From Ancistrus triradiatus (lineage: Eukaryota > Chordata > Actinopteri > Siluriformes > Loricariidae): a stretch of DNA of 64,000 nt. The notes beneath the pieces were generated by a model. That model saw nothing but the letters and a program-made list of their open reading frames with translations. It had not been told where the DNA came from and ran no database searches. Position numbers and translations under genes: made by a program. The stretch spans positions 594,009 through 658,008 of the forward strand of contig JAJAGP010000172.1 in assembly GCA_025084515.1 (NCBI GenBank), read 5' to 3'. Positions 34,289 to 47,743 of this stretch are shown here, piece by piece; position 1 is the stretch's first letter, and every line of letters begins with the position of its first letter.

Positions 34289-37200
34289 GAAGAAGGGAAA
34301 AAATAAAAGAATTGTTTTAGTTATTAGAAAATTTTTCTAATTAATGGTATATATCTCAGTGATGATGGCAACAACTGAGCGCCAGTATAAGGCCATTACA
34401 ATTTAAATATTTAATATTTATTTTACCACAGCTAGAAATAAGATTGCATTTAAATACATAGACCATAATGTGAATGTTTAAATTTTTCAGTAAAATACTG
34501 CGTAATGGCGGTAAATGGAAATGACGCGAAAAAACGGCTTCTATGATAAGAGGAATAAAATGGACCAAAATTTCTCATTATGGTTGACATGTGCTTCCCT
34601 TTCAGTCTTTGTTTCCATAGCTAGACATAAAACAACACCACATTTGTGATTTTTTAAATTAATTTACCATTTTTTTTATCATGTTATTGGAACAGAGAAA
34701 TTTTAAAGTCTGGGTTTGGGGACAAGGCCAAAGAGCAAAGTATTAATGCAGCCTCCCTGCTAACATGCGAGTGGGCACGGTGGTTCCCAGTATGCACACT
34801 GCAGTTCGGTATACAGGATTGATTTTCATGATTTTGGACAATAAATTAACTTACTTAAACATGTTTTTATAGGTTAATGTGTTTTTTTTACGTTTATGGC
34901 ACTTTTCAAAGTTAAACAACACATATCTGCCATCATTAGACATCTAGTTTGTTTAGCTTACACTTAGGCAAGTTCTAATTCAAGCTTTATTATTAGCAAA
35001 TACCTGATTTTACTGGCTCTTTTCTGCTGCTACAGTATGTAGCTTTACTTAAAACCAAAAAGTGTTTCCTGTTTTCTAACTAGGCTGTCAGAATCTGTGT
35101 CTCTCTCTCTCTGCAGAGTGTGATAGACATGGACTGCAAGACGATAGAGCGTGGTGTATATCGGATTTTGGACTGGATCGAGAAACAGAGAGGACAGTGT
35201 GTGAGGCAGTTTTGGACATGTGTGTTTCAGTTTCACATCGTGAAGAAATATTCAGTTCTGAAATTACTTAGAGACGAAGTTCAGGGAGGTAAGTCAGTCT
35301 CATCTGGTCCTATTTTTTTCACCTTTTGTATTTATTTTGTTGGATTTGTGTCATAGTTCTAAAAAGGGAGTGATTTCAGTGAAATGTTCATTGACACAAA
35401 CACTGTGTGTTAATGCTACTCTGATAATGCATGGACTGGTGTTAATAATACAGAGTGACACTGGGGCATTAGTAACGGCCTTGGTCAGCTACACTTACTG
35501 GAATAAGTTTGTAGGTATTGCAACCTTGCAACCCATTTTAATATATTACATTTGTAGTAACTTCTCCTTCTAACTTTCCTTCATAGTCCTGCTTTTATAT
35601 GCCTTAGTGAGCTACTTCATCCGCACTGTCCCTCTTGTTCCCTTAGATATTTCGGCACTCGACTTCTTGCTGACCCACACACAAGACTTTTGACTTTTCA
35701 GTGCCACTGTTTCCAATGTTGGAACCCACTACCACAATCTCTGTGTGACTGCTCTACCCTTCCTTCTTTTAAAGTTCAACTGAAAACCGTCTTCTTCACT
35801 GCTCTCTACTCTTCTTCTTCACGGTGTTAGTTCTTTTTTTCCTTCTCTTTGTAAAACAGCCTTGGGTGAAAGGCACAAGCAACTATTTAGAGACAAGTCA
35901 AGTCAAATTTATTTATGTAGCGCTTTTTACAACACAGCATTGTCTCAAAGAAGCTTTACCAAAAACCTGAGGTGACAGTGGCAAGGAAAAACTCCCCAAA
36001 CGTTACAGGGAAGAAACCTTGGCAGGACCGAGACTCAAAAGAGACCCAAACTCCTTGGGTAGACTGGATGTTAAATGTAAGAATTAAATAATATATCTAA
36101 AGAAAATATACTACTTAAAATTAGAATAGAATAATATATAGGTTAAGATGAAATAATGTATTATAAGGTATTATATAACAGAGAATACAAAAACTATAGC
36201 ATGTAATAGTAGTATAGATATTGAATATAATAGATTGGGACAGTTAGTCCAATAAAAAGAGTCACTGTAAGTTCTTGTGTCCTCGATGGGAATAATAAGT
36301 GAAACTGGAGTAGGGAGGGGCGTTATTACCCTCTGATGGGTACTAAGTAATGGTATGAGGACTGGAACAGAGTCACCACAGGATTACAGTATATTCGGCA
36401 GAGGAAGAAACTCTGTAAGGTACGAGGAAAAACAGCAAAGACAACAGGAAATACAGGGCAACTTGCTTGTGTGTGTCTGTTCTAGTATGGATTGCATCAG
36501 ATATACAGTGGTGCTTGAAAGTTTGTGAACCCTTTAGAATTTTCTTTATTTCTGCATAAATATGACCTAAAACATCATCAGATTTTAACACAAGTTCTAA
36601 AAGTAGATAAAGAGAACCCAGTTAAACAAATGAGACAAAAATATTATACTTGGTCATTTATTTATTGAGGAAAATGATCCAATATTACATATTAGTGAGT
36701 GGCAAAAGTATGTGAACCTCTAGGATTAGCAGTTAATTTGAAGGTGAAATTAGAGTCAGGTGTTTTCAATCAATGGGATGACAATCAGGTGTGAGTGGGC
36801 ACCCTGTTTTATTAAAGAAAGGGGAGGGTCATATCAAAGTCTGATCTTCATTTTGACGCAGTATTTTACACTATTTAGCAGACACCTTATCCAGAGGAAT
36901 TACAATGGTAGAGGTGGGGATTTGAAATCTGGACCTTCGGGTTCAAAGTCAGTAACTTTCATGGTATATCGAAGTGTATCACGAACAAGGAGATTCTGAG
37001 GAGATCAGAAAAGAGTTGTTGATTGATGCTCATAGGCTGGAACAGGTTACAAAAACCATCTCTAAAGAGACTCCAACAATCCACGGTGATACAGATGTGT
37101 ACAAATGGAGGAAATTTCAAGACCCTTGTTACCCTCTTCGGGAGTGGTCGACCAACAAAGATCAATCCAAGGAGTAAGGTGTGTAATAGTTTGGGAGGTC

Positions 37201-40200
37201 ACAAGGACCCCAGGGTAACTTCTAAGCAACTGAAGGGCCTCTCTCACATTGGCTAATGTTATGTTCATGAGCCCAACCATCAGAAGAAACTGACAACAAT
37301 GGTGTGCATGGCAGGGTTGCAAGGATGAAAGCAACTGCCTTCCAAAAAAAAATTGCTGTCTCTTATGCAGTTTGCTAGAGATCACATGGTATTGAAGAAA
37401 TGTTTTGTGGAACAGTGAGACCAAGATAATACTTTTTGGTTTAAAAGAAAAGCGTTTATGTGTGGAGAAAGGCAAAACCACTGCCTTCAGCATAAAACCT
37501 TATCCCATATGTGAAACATGGTGGTGGTAGTCATGTTGGGCCTGTTTTGCTGCATCTGGGCAGGACGGCTGCCATCATGAGGGAACAATGAATCTGAATG
37601 ATATCAGAGAAGTCTAAAGGAAAATGTCAGGACATCTGTCCATTGAAAATGAATCTCAAGAGAAGGTGGGTCATGCAGAAGCACACGACCCTAAGCACAC
37701 AAGCCGTTTTACCAAGGAAGGGTACAGAAGAATAAAGTTACATGTTCTGGAATGACCAAGTCCCAAAGTTCATGACCTTAATCCAATGGAAATGTTGTGG
37801 AAAGGACTTGAAGCGAGCAGCTAATGTGAGGAAACCCACCAACACCCAGAGCTGAAGCTGTATGTAAGGAGGATGGCTAAAAATTCCTCCAAGCCGTGTG
37901 CAGGACTGATCAACAGCTACAGGAAAAGTTTAGCTGCAGTTATTGCTGCACAAGGGGGGTCACACCAGATAATGAAAGCAAAGGTTCACATTTTATTTTG
38001 CCACCTAACTAATATGTAATGATATTATTTCCTCAATATTTCATCCTGTTTTAACTGGGTTCTCTTTATTCTACTTTTTAGGATTTGGGTGAAAAAATCT
38101 GATGATGTTTAGGTCATATTTATGCAGAAAATATAAGAAAATTCTTAAAGGTTTCACAACCTTCAAGCACCACTGTAAACACCAAAAAATGCAAAGTCTA
38201 TGATACAAAAAGTCAGCACAACAATAAACGCAGTAGAGAGTCAGTAGAGATTCCTAATGTATCTGAAAAACAGATAAACAACACATTTCAATATGGTTGA
38301 TGAAATTGATGAATGGTTAATGTTTGCTAGAGTTTTGAACAAAGACGTGTCACCTGACACAAACAGGACTGATATTACAGTTATAATACACTTTATTATC
38401 CAATCCTGAGAAAAAAAATGGTTTGTCAGAGCAACAAACACGGGCACATCAAATTTACCCAATCTACCCAAACATTTTGACTGCACCATATGTAAACTAC
38501 AGCATTGTTAATTTTTAATAATTCATTGTACAATATATAATATTTTACTATAGAGCTTCATTTCAGGTTTTCGCTATTGACATTGTGACATTCACAAGCA
38601 TTAGCAGACCCCTTATCCAGGAACTTACCAATTGATACAGTCCTTACAATCCAAGCAATTGTGGGTGTAAGGGTCTTGCTCAAGGACCACCATTGACAGC
38701 TTGCCAGAGGTGGGATTTGTGAACCCTGGACATTCTGGTGCCCATAGTCCAGGATATTAACCGCTAGGCTACCAAAATCTGATCTCCGCATAGAGGATAC
38801 CAATGCAGATAAATCTAGCAACAATGAAAAAGCTCAATCCTGGAGCAAGAAGAAACAGCAAACCATAAGAATCCAGACAGACCTCCCAGCTTCTGTGAGT
38901 CTCTGGTTTCTGTCATGCATTAAAAAAGAAAACAAACAAAATATGCTTTACAAAAACTAGAGTAAATTATGACTATGTCATAACTACGTCATTGACTATG
39001 TCATCCTGTATTTGTTGTTCAGTTCCAATTAGCAATAACAGGGATTGTTGCCAAGGCCTTTTACAGTTATGATACAATTAAAGATTGACATACGCATTAT
39101 AAATTATAAATTAAAGGCAGTGAATTGTCTGCAAATGTTTTTTTAATTGGGTAAAGAGACCAGCCTTTCTCCATGTCCTGGGAGTGCTCTGTACCCAAAT
39201 ATCCTGTAGAACAACTATATGCACTAGGGATGTCACGATACCAGAAATGTAGTAGTCGGTACCAATACCACTAAAATTCGACGATTCTCTATACCAGTTT
39301 CGATACAAGGACAAAAAATAAACCAGTGATATGCTGGGTTATGATTTGTTTAGTTCATTGTAGATTTTTGGGAATTTCTGCGTACGTGAAATAAATTATT
39401 CTCGTATGGCATCTTTACCCACAAAGATTGTGGCCTCGCTGTGATTTTTAAACAGTGCTCGGAGTCATGAAGCCAGGGCCGGTCTGCGATGGGCTTTATG
39501 TTTCATTGCGAATGTTCTTTTCAACTGTAACACCTAACTTACAACTGTAAATCTCAATTAACTATAGTTACTGAATGTACTTTTCTCTCTTCTCTACTCT
39601 CCCTGTGCATCCGTCATTTCAAATTAAAAGCCCTCTGCAGAGTTCAGCGATTTCATGACATTTCATAAAGTTTTGAATCAACGTAGGCAATGATTAAAAT
39701 ACTGTATGTAGTGTGATTTTTTTTTTTTACCAACTAGTCTCAGGGGACCTGTTGCTTTTGCCGACCCCATTCCTCACGTCGTTGCTGCTCATGTAGTGTT
39801 TTTCTTTCATTTACATCTACATGTGTAGGCTTATTATGCTGCCTTCGTGTGGTCTGGGAGATCTGTGATGCCATTGATACCACTGCAAACATGAACCATG
39901 TTTTCAGAATTTTGGTATCGACTTGGTACCGAAGTATTGGTTCTTGTGACATCCCTAATACAGTGGTGACTGAAAGTTTGTGAACCCTTTAGGTTTAGCC
40001 CAATTTTATCTTCTGTAGGTGTACAGGTTCTCTAAGCACTCCTCATAACGAATGTGTAATTTAGGTCTGAATACAGTCCTTAAAGCTTAACCTAAGGTTA
40101 CTGCATGCTTATTTTACTTCTTTTGCCATTCTTTATAAGCACGATTCAGTGGCTGGTTTTCACAGCACAGCGGTACACCTAAACTGATATTGAAAACGCT

Positions 40201-40377
40201 TGGTCGTTCTTTAAATGAAGTATAAAACACCTGAGAAGCTGTTTCTGGAACATCATGTCTCACTGTTGGAAAAACGAATCATAACCGATAAACAGCTTAA
40301 AGTGTCTCGAGACTACAGTGTTTCCCCCTCATGGCTGTTATTCTGCTATCCTTGAGTCCCATAAGGGAACAGTAACT

Positions 40378-40430
<53 letters not shown>

Positions 40431-43400
40431 GGTGCTTGAAAGTTTGTGAACCCTTTAGAATTTTCTATATTTCTGCAAAAATATGACCTAAAACATCATC
40501 AGATTTTCACACAAGTCCTAAAATTAAATAAAGAGAACCCAGTTAAACAAATGAGACAAAAATATTATACTTGGTCATGTATTTGTAGAGGAAAATTATC
40601 AAATATACCCCCCCCCATGCAGCAATAACTGCAACTATATCCCCCCCTGTTATAAGTTAAGATTTAAGATTTGAATACCTATGCAGGTGGAATGGCTCTG
40701 GCAGCTTAAATGTTTTGCCATTCCTAAGTGAGAAGTATCCAAATGTTATTGTGTAAAGAGTTTGATTCACTAGACCTTGAGTGCTGTTTGCTACCAAGAA
40801 GTGGACTATCAGGGAAAACTAAGTACCTACTAATTTGTACTATGCAGAAGAAGTCTGTACACAACATACAGATAGAGATTGAAGGAGAATGCAGATGCAG
40901 ATAAAATAAGCAACAACAGAAAAAACTCTAACCCTAACCTCTTTCTCCACCCAAACCAGAAAAACCCAGAAGAGGATTTTTGTGGGGGTGTAGTATCATT
41001 TGTGTCGTCACATATCATAATAAAAAAAATCTGTAAATGTCCATGATACACAACGTCAGCACAAAAACCATTAAGATCTGACCAGTACATACACCATGAA
41101 GTAGAGATAGTTTCACTTTTAATTCTGCATTTATTTCAGGTTCCTTAGATTCCTGCATAGAAGATCCCAATGGAGATAAACCGAGCAACAATGAGAAAAA
41201 CTCAGACCAGGAGGAGCAGGAAGAAAAAGGAAGTCATATGAGTCTAGAGAACCCTCCCACCCTCAGTAAGTCTCTGGTTTATTTTATACATTAGAATCAA
41301 AATAAAAAACTTTACTCTCCAAATTATAGAACATGCAAACATTTGACATTGGAAAACATTTAACATCTGAGCCCTACACGAGTACTGGAGATGTCCCGAC
41401 CATATCAATGCAACGGCAGCTTGGCAGAGATGGGATTTGAATCGTATATTATAAACCTTCCTGTCCAATATGCACTGACTCTCATTACTGAAAGAACAGA
41501 TTAAATGAGAATTTGAGAGGAATCACGTTTAGATTTGACTTAATGGATCTGACAGCAACTTTCTACACTTTAACCATAATGGAGTACAAGAAATTTGATT
41601 TTGATAGCTAAAACATTATGTTTTCAAGAATAACATTTTAAGGCAACTGTATCTGCATAGTAAATCCATTTACTTTTTCTTAGCAGTAGTCTGTGACAAA
41701 ACTCTACAGGTACACAACGTTCTGATTCTCTCACTCTTTTAGTATGGGTAACAGCTGCAGTAAGAAAGCATAGCACCTAATGCTCAGAATAAGCAATCAT
41801 GTTTTTGCCTGGTAGATGGTAATATGAAGATCACCACAGTTAAATTTGATGTGCTATTGTGGTGGATAAAACACAAATACAAACAAAGAATAATCTAGTG
41901 CAAGAAAACCATAAATAGCTTAAGCATTTAAGATTTGAATACCTATGCAGCTCAAATTTTTTGCCATTCCTAAGTGAGAAGTATCCAAATGTTATTGTGT
42001 AAAGAGTTTGATTTACTAGACCTTGAGTGCTGTTTGCTACCAAGAAGTGGACTATAAGGGAAAGCTAAGTACCTACTAGTTTGTACTGTGCAGAAGAAGT
42101 CTGTACACAACATACAGATAGAGATTGAAGGAGAATGCAAATACAGATAAAGTAAGCAACAACGGACCCCTCTTTCTCCACGCAAACCAGAAAAACCCAG
42201 CAAAGTGTAAGATTAAGTGTAAGAGTAAGTGCTTTGCTTTTACCTTACACTTTCAATCCATTACTCACTCAGATTTTTCACCACTTTATTATAAAATAAA
42301 CTTGTAGTAATTTTGGCCAGCAGTAGGTTAATGTAAGTGTTTTAAACATTTACTTGTTTAACACAGGCTCACTATTTCATTTCATCATTTTAGCTCAATC
42401 TACCAAACACTCATTAAACTCATCAGTTCATGATCCATCTAACTTATGATGGATTTGTTGAACATCTCCCCATCATAAATCAGGAGCTCCTATACAATAC
42501 AGCTCCATTAATGCAGATAATGCTTATACAGTGTGGATTTTCTGGGGGTCTGGAACGGATAAATTCAATTTACATTATTCCTTATGGGAAACATTCGCTT
42601 GGTACTCGTCGTTTTCGGTTCTCGACAAGCCTTCTGGAACGAATTAATGACGAGAACCGAGGTACCACTGCACTCTAAATGTCGATGATACATAAAATCA
42701 ACAGAAGATACGTTATACATTCCCAGATACATTATACATCCATAAAGTTTTTTTTTTTACTATAGCTCTTTGTACAACAGACATTGTGCGTATTTACAGC
42801 TAGGTAGCTAGTGTAGTATTATTTGCATCGTCACACATCAGAAAATGTCCATGACACACAAAGTCACCACAAGGACCTTTAGATCTGACCACTACACACA
42901 ACATGAAGTAGAGATATTTTCATGCTTAGTTCCGCATTCATTTCAGGTTCCTTAGATTCCTCAGAAGAAGATCCCAATGCAGATAAACCGAGCAACAATG
43001 AGAAAAACTCAGACCAGAAGGAGGAGGAAGAAAGAGAAAGGCATAAGAGTCTATCGTGCTCTCCCAGCCTCGGTGAGTCTCTGGTTTCTTTTATACATTA
43101 AAATCATTCAGGAATTCAACACATTCCAAAAAAAGTTGGGACGGGGCCAGTTTAGGGCAAGTAATGAGGTAAATGAAAAAAAAAAACTAAATAATGATGT
43201 GATTTCAAACAAAGGATGACATACATAATTGTAATCATGATTTGGTACAAAAGCAGTATCTACAAAAGGCTGAGTCTTTGAGGTGTAAAGATGGGCAGAG
43301 GATCTGCAGTTTATCAACAAATGTCTAAGAAAATTATTGAAATGTTTAAAAACAATGTTCCTCAAAGAAAGATTGGAAGGGATTTACATATTTCAGTCCT

Positions 43401-46400
43401 AACATTTCTGATTTGGCTTGTTTTTCATTGTCTTGTTGAAAATCACCTGTTTGAAATCACATCATCATTATTTAGTTTTTTTAACCTCATTACTATTCCT
43501 AAATTGTCGCTGTCCCAAGTTTTCTGGAACGTGTTGCAGGACTGAAATGCAGGAATGGAGGTTTATTAACAAATGAAATGAAGGTGGTCAGAAAAAAACC
43601 TGAAATATCTAAGGTTCATACTGTCTGCAAAGTAAATGTAAGGAACATGGCATATATTTTTTATTTGCATTTTCCATACTGTCCCAACTTTGTCTGAGTT
43701 GGAGTTGTAATATGTTGACACAGACCTGTTTTTCTTCCTCTCTCCTAGCCTCTTCCTTAAGAAAAAGGGGGATCCAAGAAGATCAGCTGTCTGTGACATG
43801 TGGAAATAAAAAAGGCATACTTTATAAAAACAAGTGGGCTAGTGGTTCAGGTACTATATTTGTTCACTCCTTCACTCTCCATACCAAACTAACCTAATTC
43901 AGGGTCTCCTTTGTGGGCGCTTGGAGTTTGTCTAACTGGCAGCAAAGGGCACAACCCTAGACAAGGCACCAGTCCACTGCACACACACAGCTACACTTTA
44001 GAGACACCAACTAACCTAACACGTGTCTTTAGAATATAGGAGGAAACCAGAGTACCTGTAGAAAACCCACACAGACACAGGGAGAACATGCAAATTCCAC
44101 ACAGGCAGTGGCTGGGCCGGGATTCAAACCAGGGTCTCTGGAGGTTTTTTTTCACATTCTAAAATGGCTTATCCTGTTTATGGTTGCTGGGCACTCTGGT
44201 GTCTCCAGAATCTCCAGAGTTCACAGGGCGCATGTAAGCACTTGTCTGTTGAAACTCGGTATAACCTCCAACCAGCAGTACAGATTATGAAGAGTAGGAA
44301 ATATACATTCACACACAGTGTGTAAGCATTTTACACTATTATTGCACTTTTACAAATTAAAAATAAGCTTAATCATTTGAATATTCAATTAGAATGTTAT
44401 CGCAGAGAAAGAAAACAACAAAAAACTATTGCTCTCCAAGTTTAGGCATTACTGCTCATGATATTGTACAACCCCGAATCAGAAAAAAGTTGAAGTTCAT
44501 TTGTGCAGCATGGAGTGCAAGGCAGGAACAACCCTAGACAGGGCATCGATCCATCGTAGAACACACACACTTGGGGCACGTTAGAGACACCAATTAACCT
44601 AACACACATATTTGGACTGTGGGAAGAAACCAGAGCACCCGGAGTAAACCCACATGGACACAGGGGAGACATGCAAACTCCACACAGAAAGGACCGCTCC
44701 ACCTGGGATCAAACCCAGGACCTTCCTGCTCTGAGGTGACGGTGCTACCCACCAAACCACCATGCCTCCCTGTGAACAAATATGGAAATCATAAAACAAC
44801 AAACAGGTGCTGCCAAGCAACAGAAAACAGTAAAGGTTAATGAGAACAAGTCACCAATATTATATATGAAATGTAGAGGTCAAAAGGTTCAGATGGAGAG
44901 ACGGAGTAACAGAATTAGTGTGACAGCAATTACAGTGTTGGAATCAGTTATGGTTTGGCTGAATAACATTTATTTTGATCTGACAGGGGAGAAGAGCATC
45001 CGGTCAGAGGGCCGCTGGTTCACACCGAATGGGTTTGAAATTTTTGGAGGAAAGGCGTCTTCCAAGAACTGGAAATTCAGCATCCACTTCCAAAACACTC
45101 CACTGAAGAAATTTATAGATGTAAATAGGTTTGCATAAACATGGCTATATATCAATTGTTATTATTGTGCTATCCTGAAGTCACCCAATTATTCAAGCAG
45201 CAAAGGAACTACATAGTGTTATGACTTTATCATGATTAACTACATAGTTTTATTGTTTTAAATCACTGGAACACGTGCAAACATGCAGTTATTTTTATGG
45301 CTTTCCTTTAATATCAGAGCAAAACAAATTATCCAAATAATAAATTACACATAAATTGGACACAGATTCATTCAATCATAAATGTCAGTATAATCCAGTA
45401 TCTTTTTTTGGGTTCCTGTTCTTTCCTAATCAGTTAATCAGGCCACCCAAGTACACTGACCTCCAGCAGTGGTTGATTGTGTTTAATTAATTGATCATTA
45501 TTGAAATACAACTAATTTAGAGTTGTTTAAATTTAAATGTACTATGTGACCGTAACTACAAATAGTAACAGGACTAATGGTGTACAGTAGACATCTTCTA
45601 ATGATACACACGCACACATTCAGCATGTCTTTAGGAAAACACTATCTTTAATGTCTTAGTTGACATGACTTCAGTGAAGCTTTTCAGTCATTCAGTAGAA
45701 TGGTGTCTAGTAATAAGCTGTGGTCACAGGACTTCTTTGAGATGTGTAAGGCAGCCTGTAATGCATTATGTGGACATAAAGAGGGGGTGGACAAAAATAA
45801 CAAAAAACTTGTAACAATATCTTAATACGTTTGATTGTTGGACCTAATAATTTCACAAGACGTTGACCATAACTCCATGCAGCCTTACCATATTTAATAG
45901 CTGCTGGAAGCCAGTAATGGGCTACAGTAATTGTTTGGGTTACTTAAAACATAAATCCATCCAGTGTAGACAATATAGTAACAGTCATTCCATATTGCCC
46001 ATGGACCATGTTATTGTTTTCCATTCTCCTCAGTGATCCAAGCTACAACCAAATCTTAAGGCAATAGCCTTCAATAAAATAATTTAGAATGTCAGCGCTG
46101 CCGTAAATTACAGATTTGTGAAGCTCACAAGATCCATTTTTTATGTTGTTAAACCCGTGTCATAGAGTTGTTTATGTACTTTTGGGCCATTTAGCAACTA
46201 CTGGTCCTTCTCAAAAAATTTGCATATTGTGATAAAGTTAATTCTTTTCCGTAATGTAATGATAAAAATTAAACTTTCATATATTTTAGATTCATTGCAC
46301 ACCAACTGAAATATTTAAAAGTCTTTTTATTGTTTTAATACTGCTGATTTTGGGCATACAGCCATGAAAACTAGAATATTTCACAAAATCTACAAATAGC

Positions 46401-47710
46401 AGATTTCATCCGACAATAAAAGAACAAGTTTTTTTAATACAAAAAAAAGTCACCCTTTCTTGTTGTGCAGGTTTCTGCCACACTTTTTCCTTCCAAAGAC
46501 TTCCCACTGAGGTGCTTGATACAGCACTCTGGAACAGCCTATTCGTTCAGAAATTTCTTTCTGTGTCTTGCTTGAGGGTGTCAGTGATGGCCTTCTGGAC
46601 AGCAGTCAGGTCGGCAGTCTTACCCATGGTTGCGGTTTTGAGTAATGAACCAGGCTGGGAGTTTTCAAAAGCCTCAGGAATCTTTTGCAGGTGTTTAGAG
46701 TTAATTCGTTGATTCAGATGATTAGGTTAATAGCTCGTTTAGAGAATCTTTTCATGATATGCTAATTTTGTGAGATGGAATTTTGGGTTTTCATGAGCTG
46801 TATGCCAAAATCATCAGTATTAAAACAATAAGAGACTTGAATATTTCAGTTGGTGTGCAATTGATGTGCGAAAATGGTGTTCATTTCTGTGTTTTATAAA
46901 ATATATCTTAGTGTTTTTATAAATCTTTACTTTTTATGACACTGTTTGGTGTTTGAATCAAAAAAGGAGATGTGAATGAGTCTCAAGGTGGAGCATTGTG
47001 TTAGAAGTGATTTGGATTTGTTCAGATTGGTAGTAGTCTACTGGTATTGGTTTATTGATAGTTTTCATTTCTAAATGCTCTAATTTTACTGTTGTAGAAT
47101 AAGAGCATTTAGAAGCATTACAACTGCTCCTGTACAAATTGCATACTGAGTGTTTGATCATTTTAAGCATGCAGCATGCAATATTCTATAATAAAGCTTA
47201 CAAGCCTCTACTACCTGTTAGCTTCATACCATATCCTCATACCATATCACCAGTTCAAAAATACAAATGCCTCGACTGATCGACTACATTTGAGGTAAAA
47301 TTCAACCAATGTGGCTTGCTGAAACTATTTTCTTCTTTTTTCCTTAAGGAGGGCCTTCTACGAGCTCCAATAACAAAGAGATCCCGTGTTCAACCGGTAA
47401 TGTGCTGGTTTCATTGTTTTTATTTTTTGAGCAATTATGGAGTTTTGCTTATTATCAAAGCATTTTAAAAGGGAGTGTTTCTGAACTTTCAGAGTCAGAA
47501 AAGGCAGCCTTCCGTCCTCTCTTCAGCAAGCTCATCCCCGTGTAAGTTTACCCAAGACACATATTTTCACATTTATAGATTAAAAATCTTTAATATAATT
47601 TCATGATGTATTTATTGCTCAATCACTTTCTACTAGCGTCAGTTTCCAGAGAAGCAATGGAGGAACATCGTGATGGAACGAAGGAGCAGAGAAAAAAGGT
47701 CTGGGTACAA

Positions 47711-47743
<33 letters not shown>

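Larger units (their letters stand above)
40667..43072 (+). repeat. Tandem intragenic duplication carrying the cassette exon
   Basis: Unit A begins at about 40667 and unit B at about 41925. Both start gatttgaatacctatgcag, share ttgccattcctaagtgagaa, aagaagtctgtacacaacat and gattgaaggagaatgca, and each leads to a 126-base cassette exon. Unit B also contains a CAGTGGTACCTCGG element (42230-42675), so the two units differ in length. Confidence 0.75.

Noticed and set aside
40380..40428. Repeat array that might suggest CRISPR
   Set aside because: Simple dinucleotide repeat in a vertebrate genome; no spacer-repeat alternation anywhere in the window.
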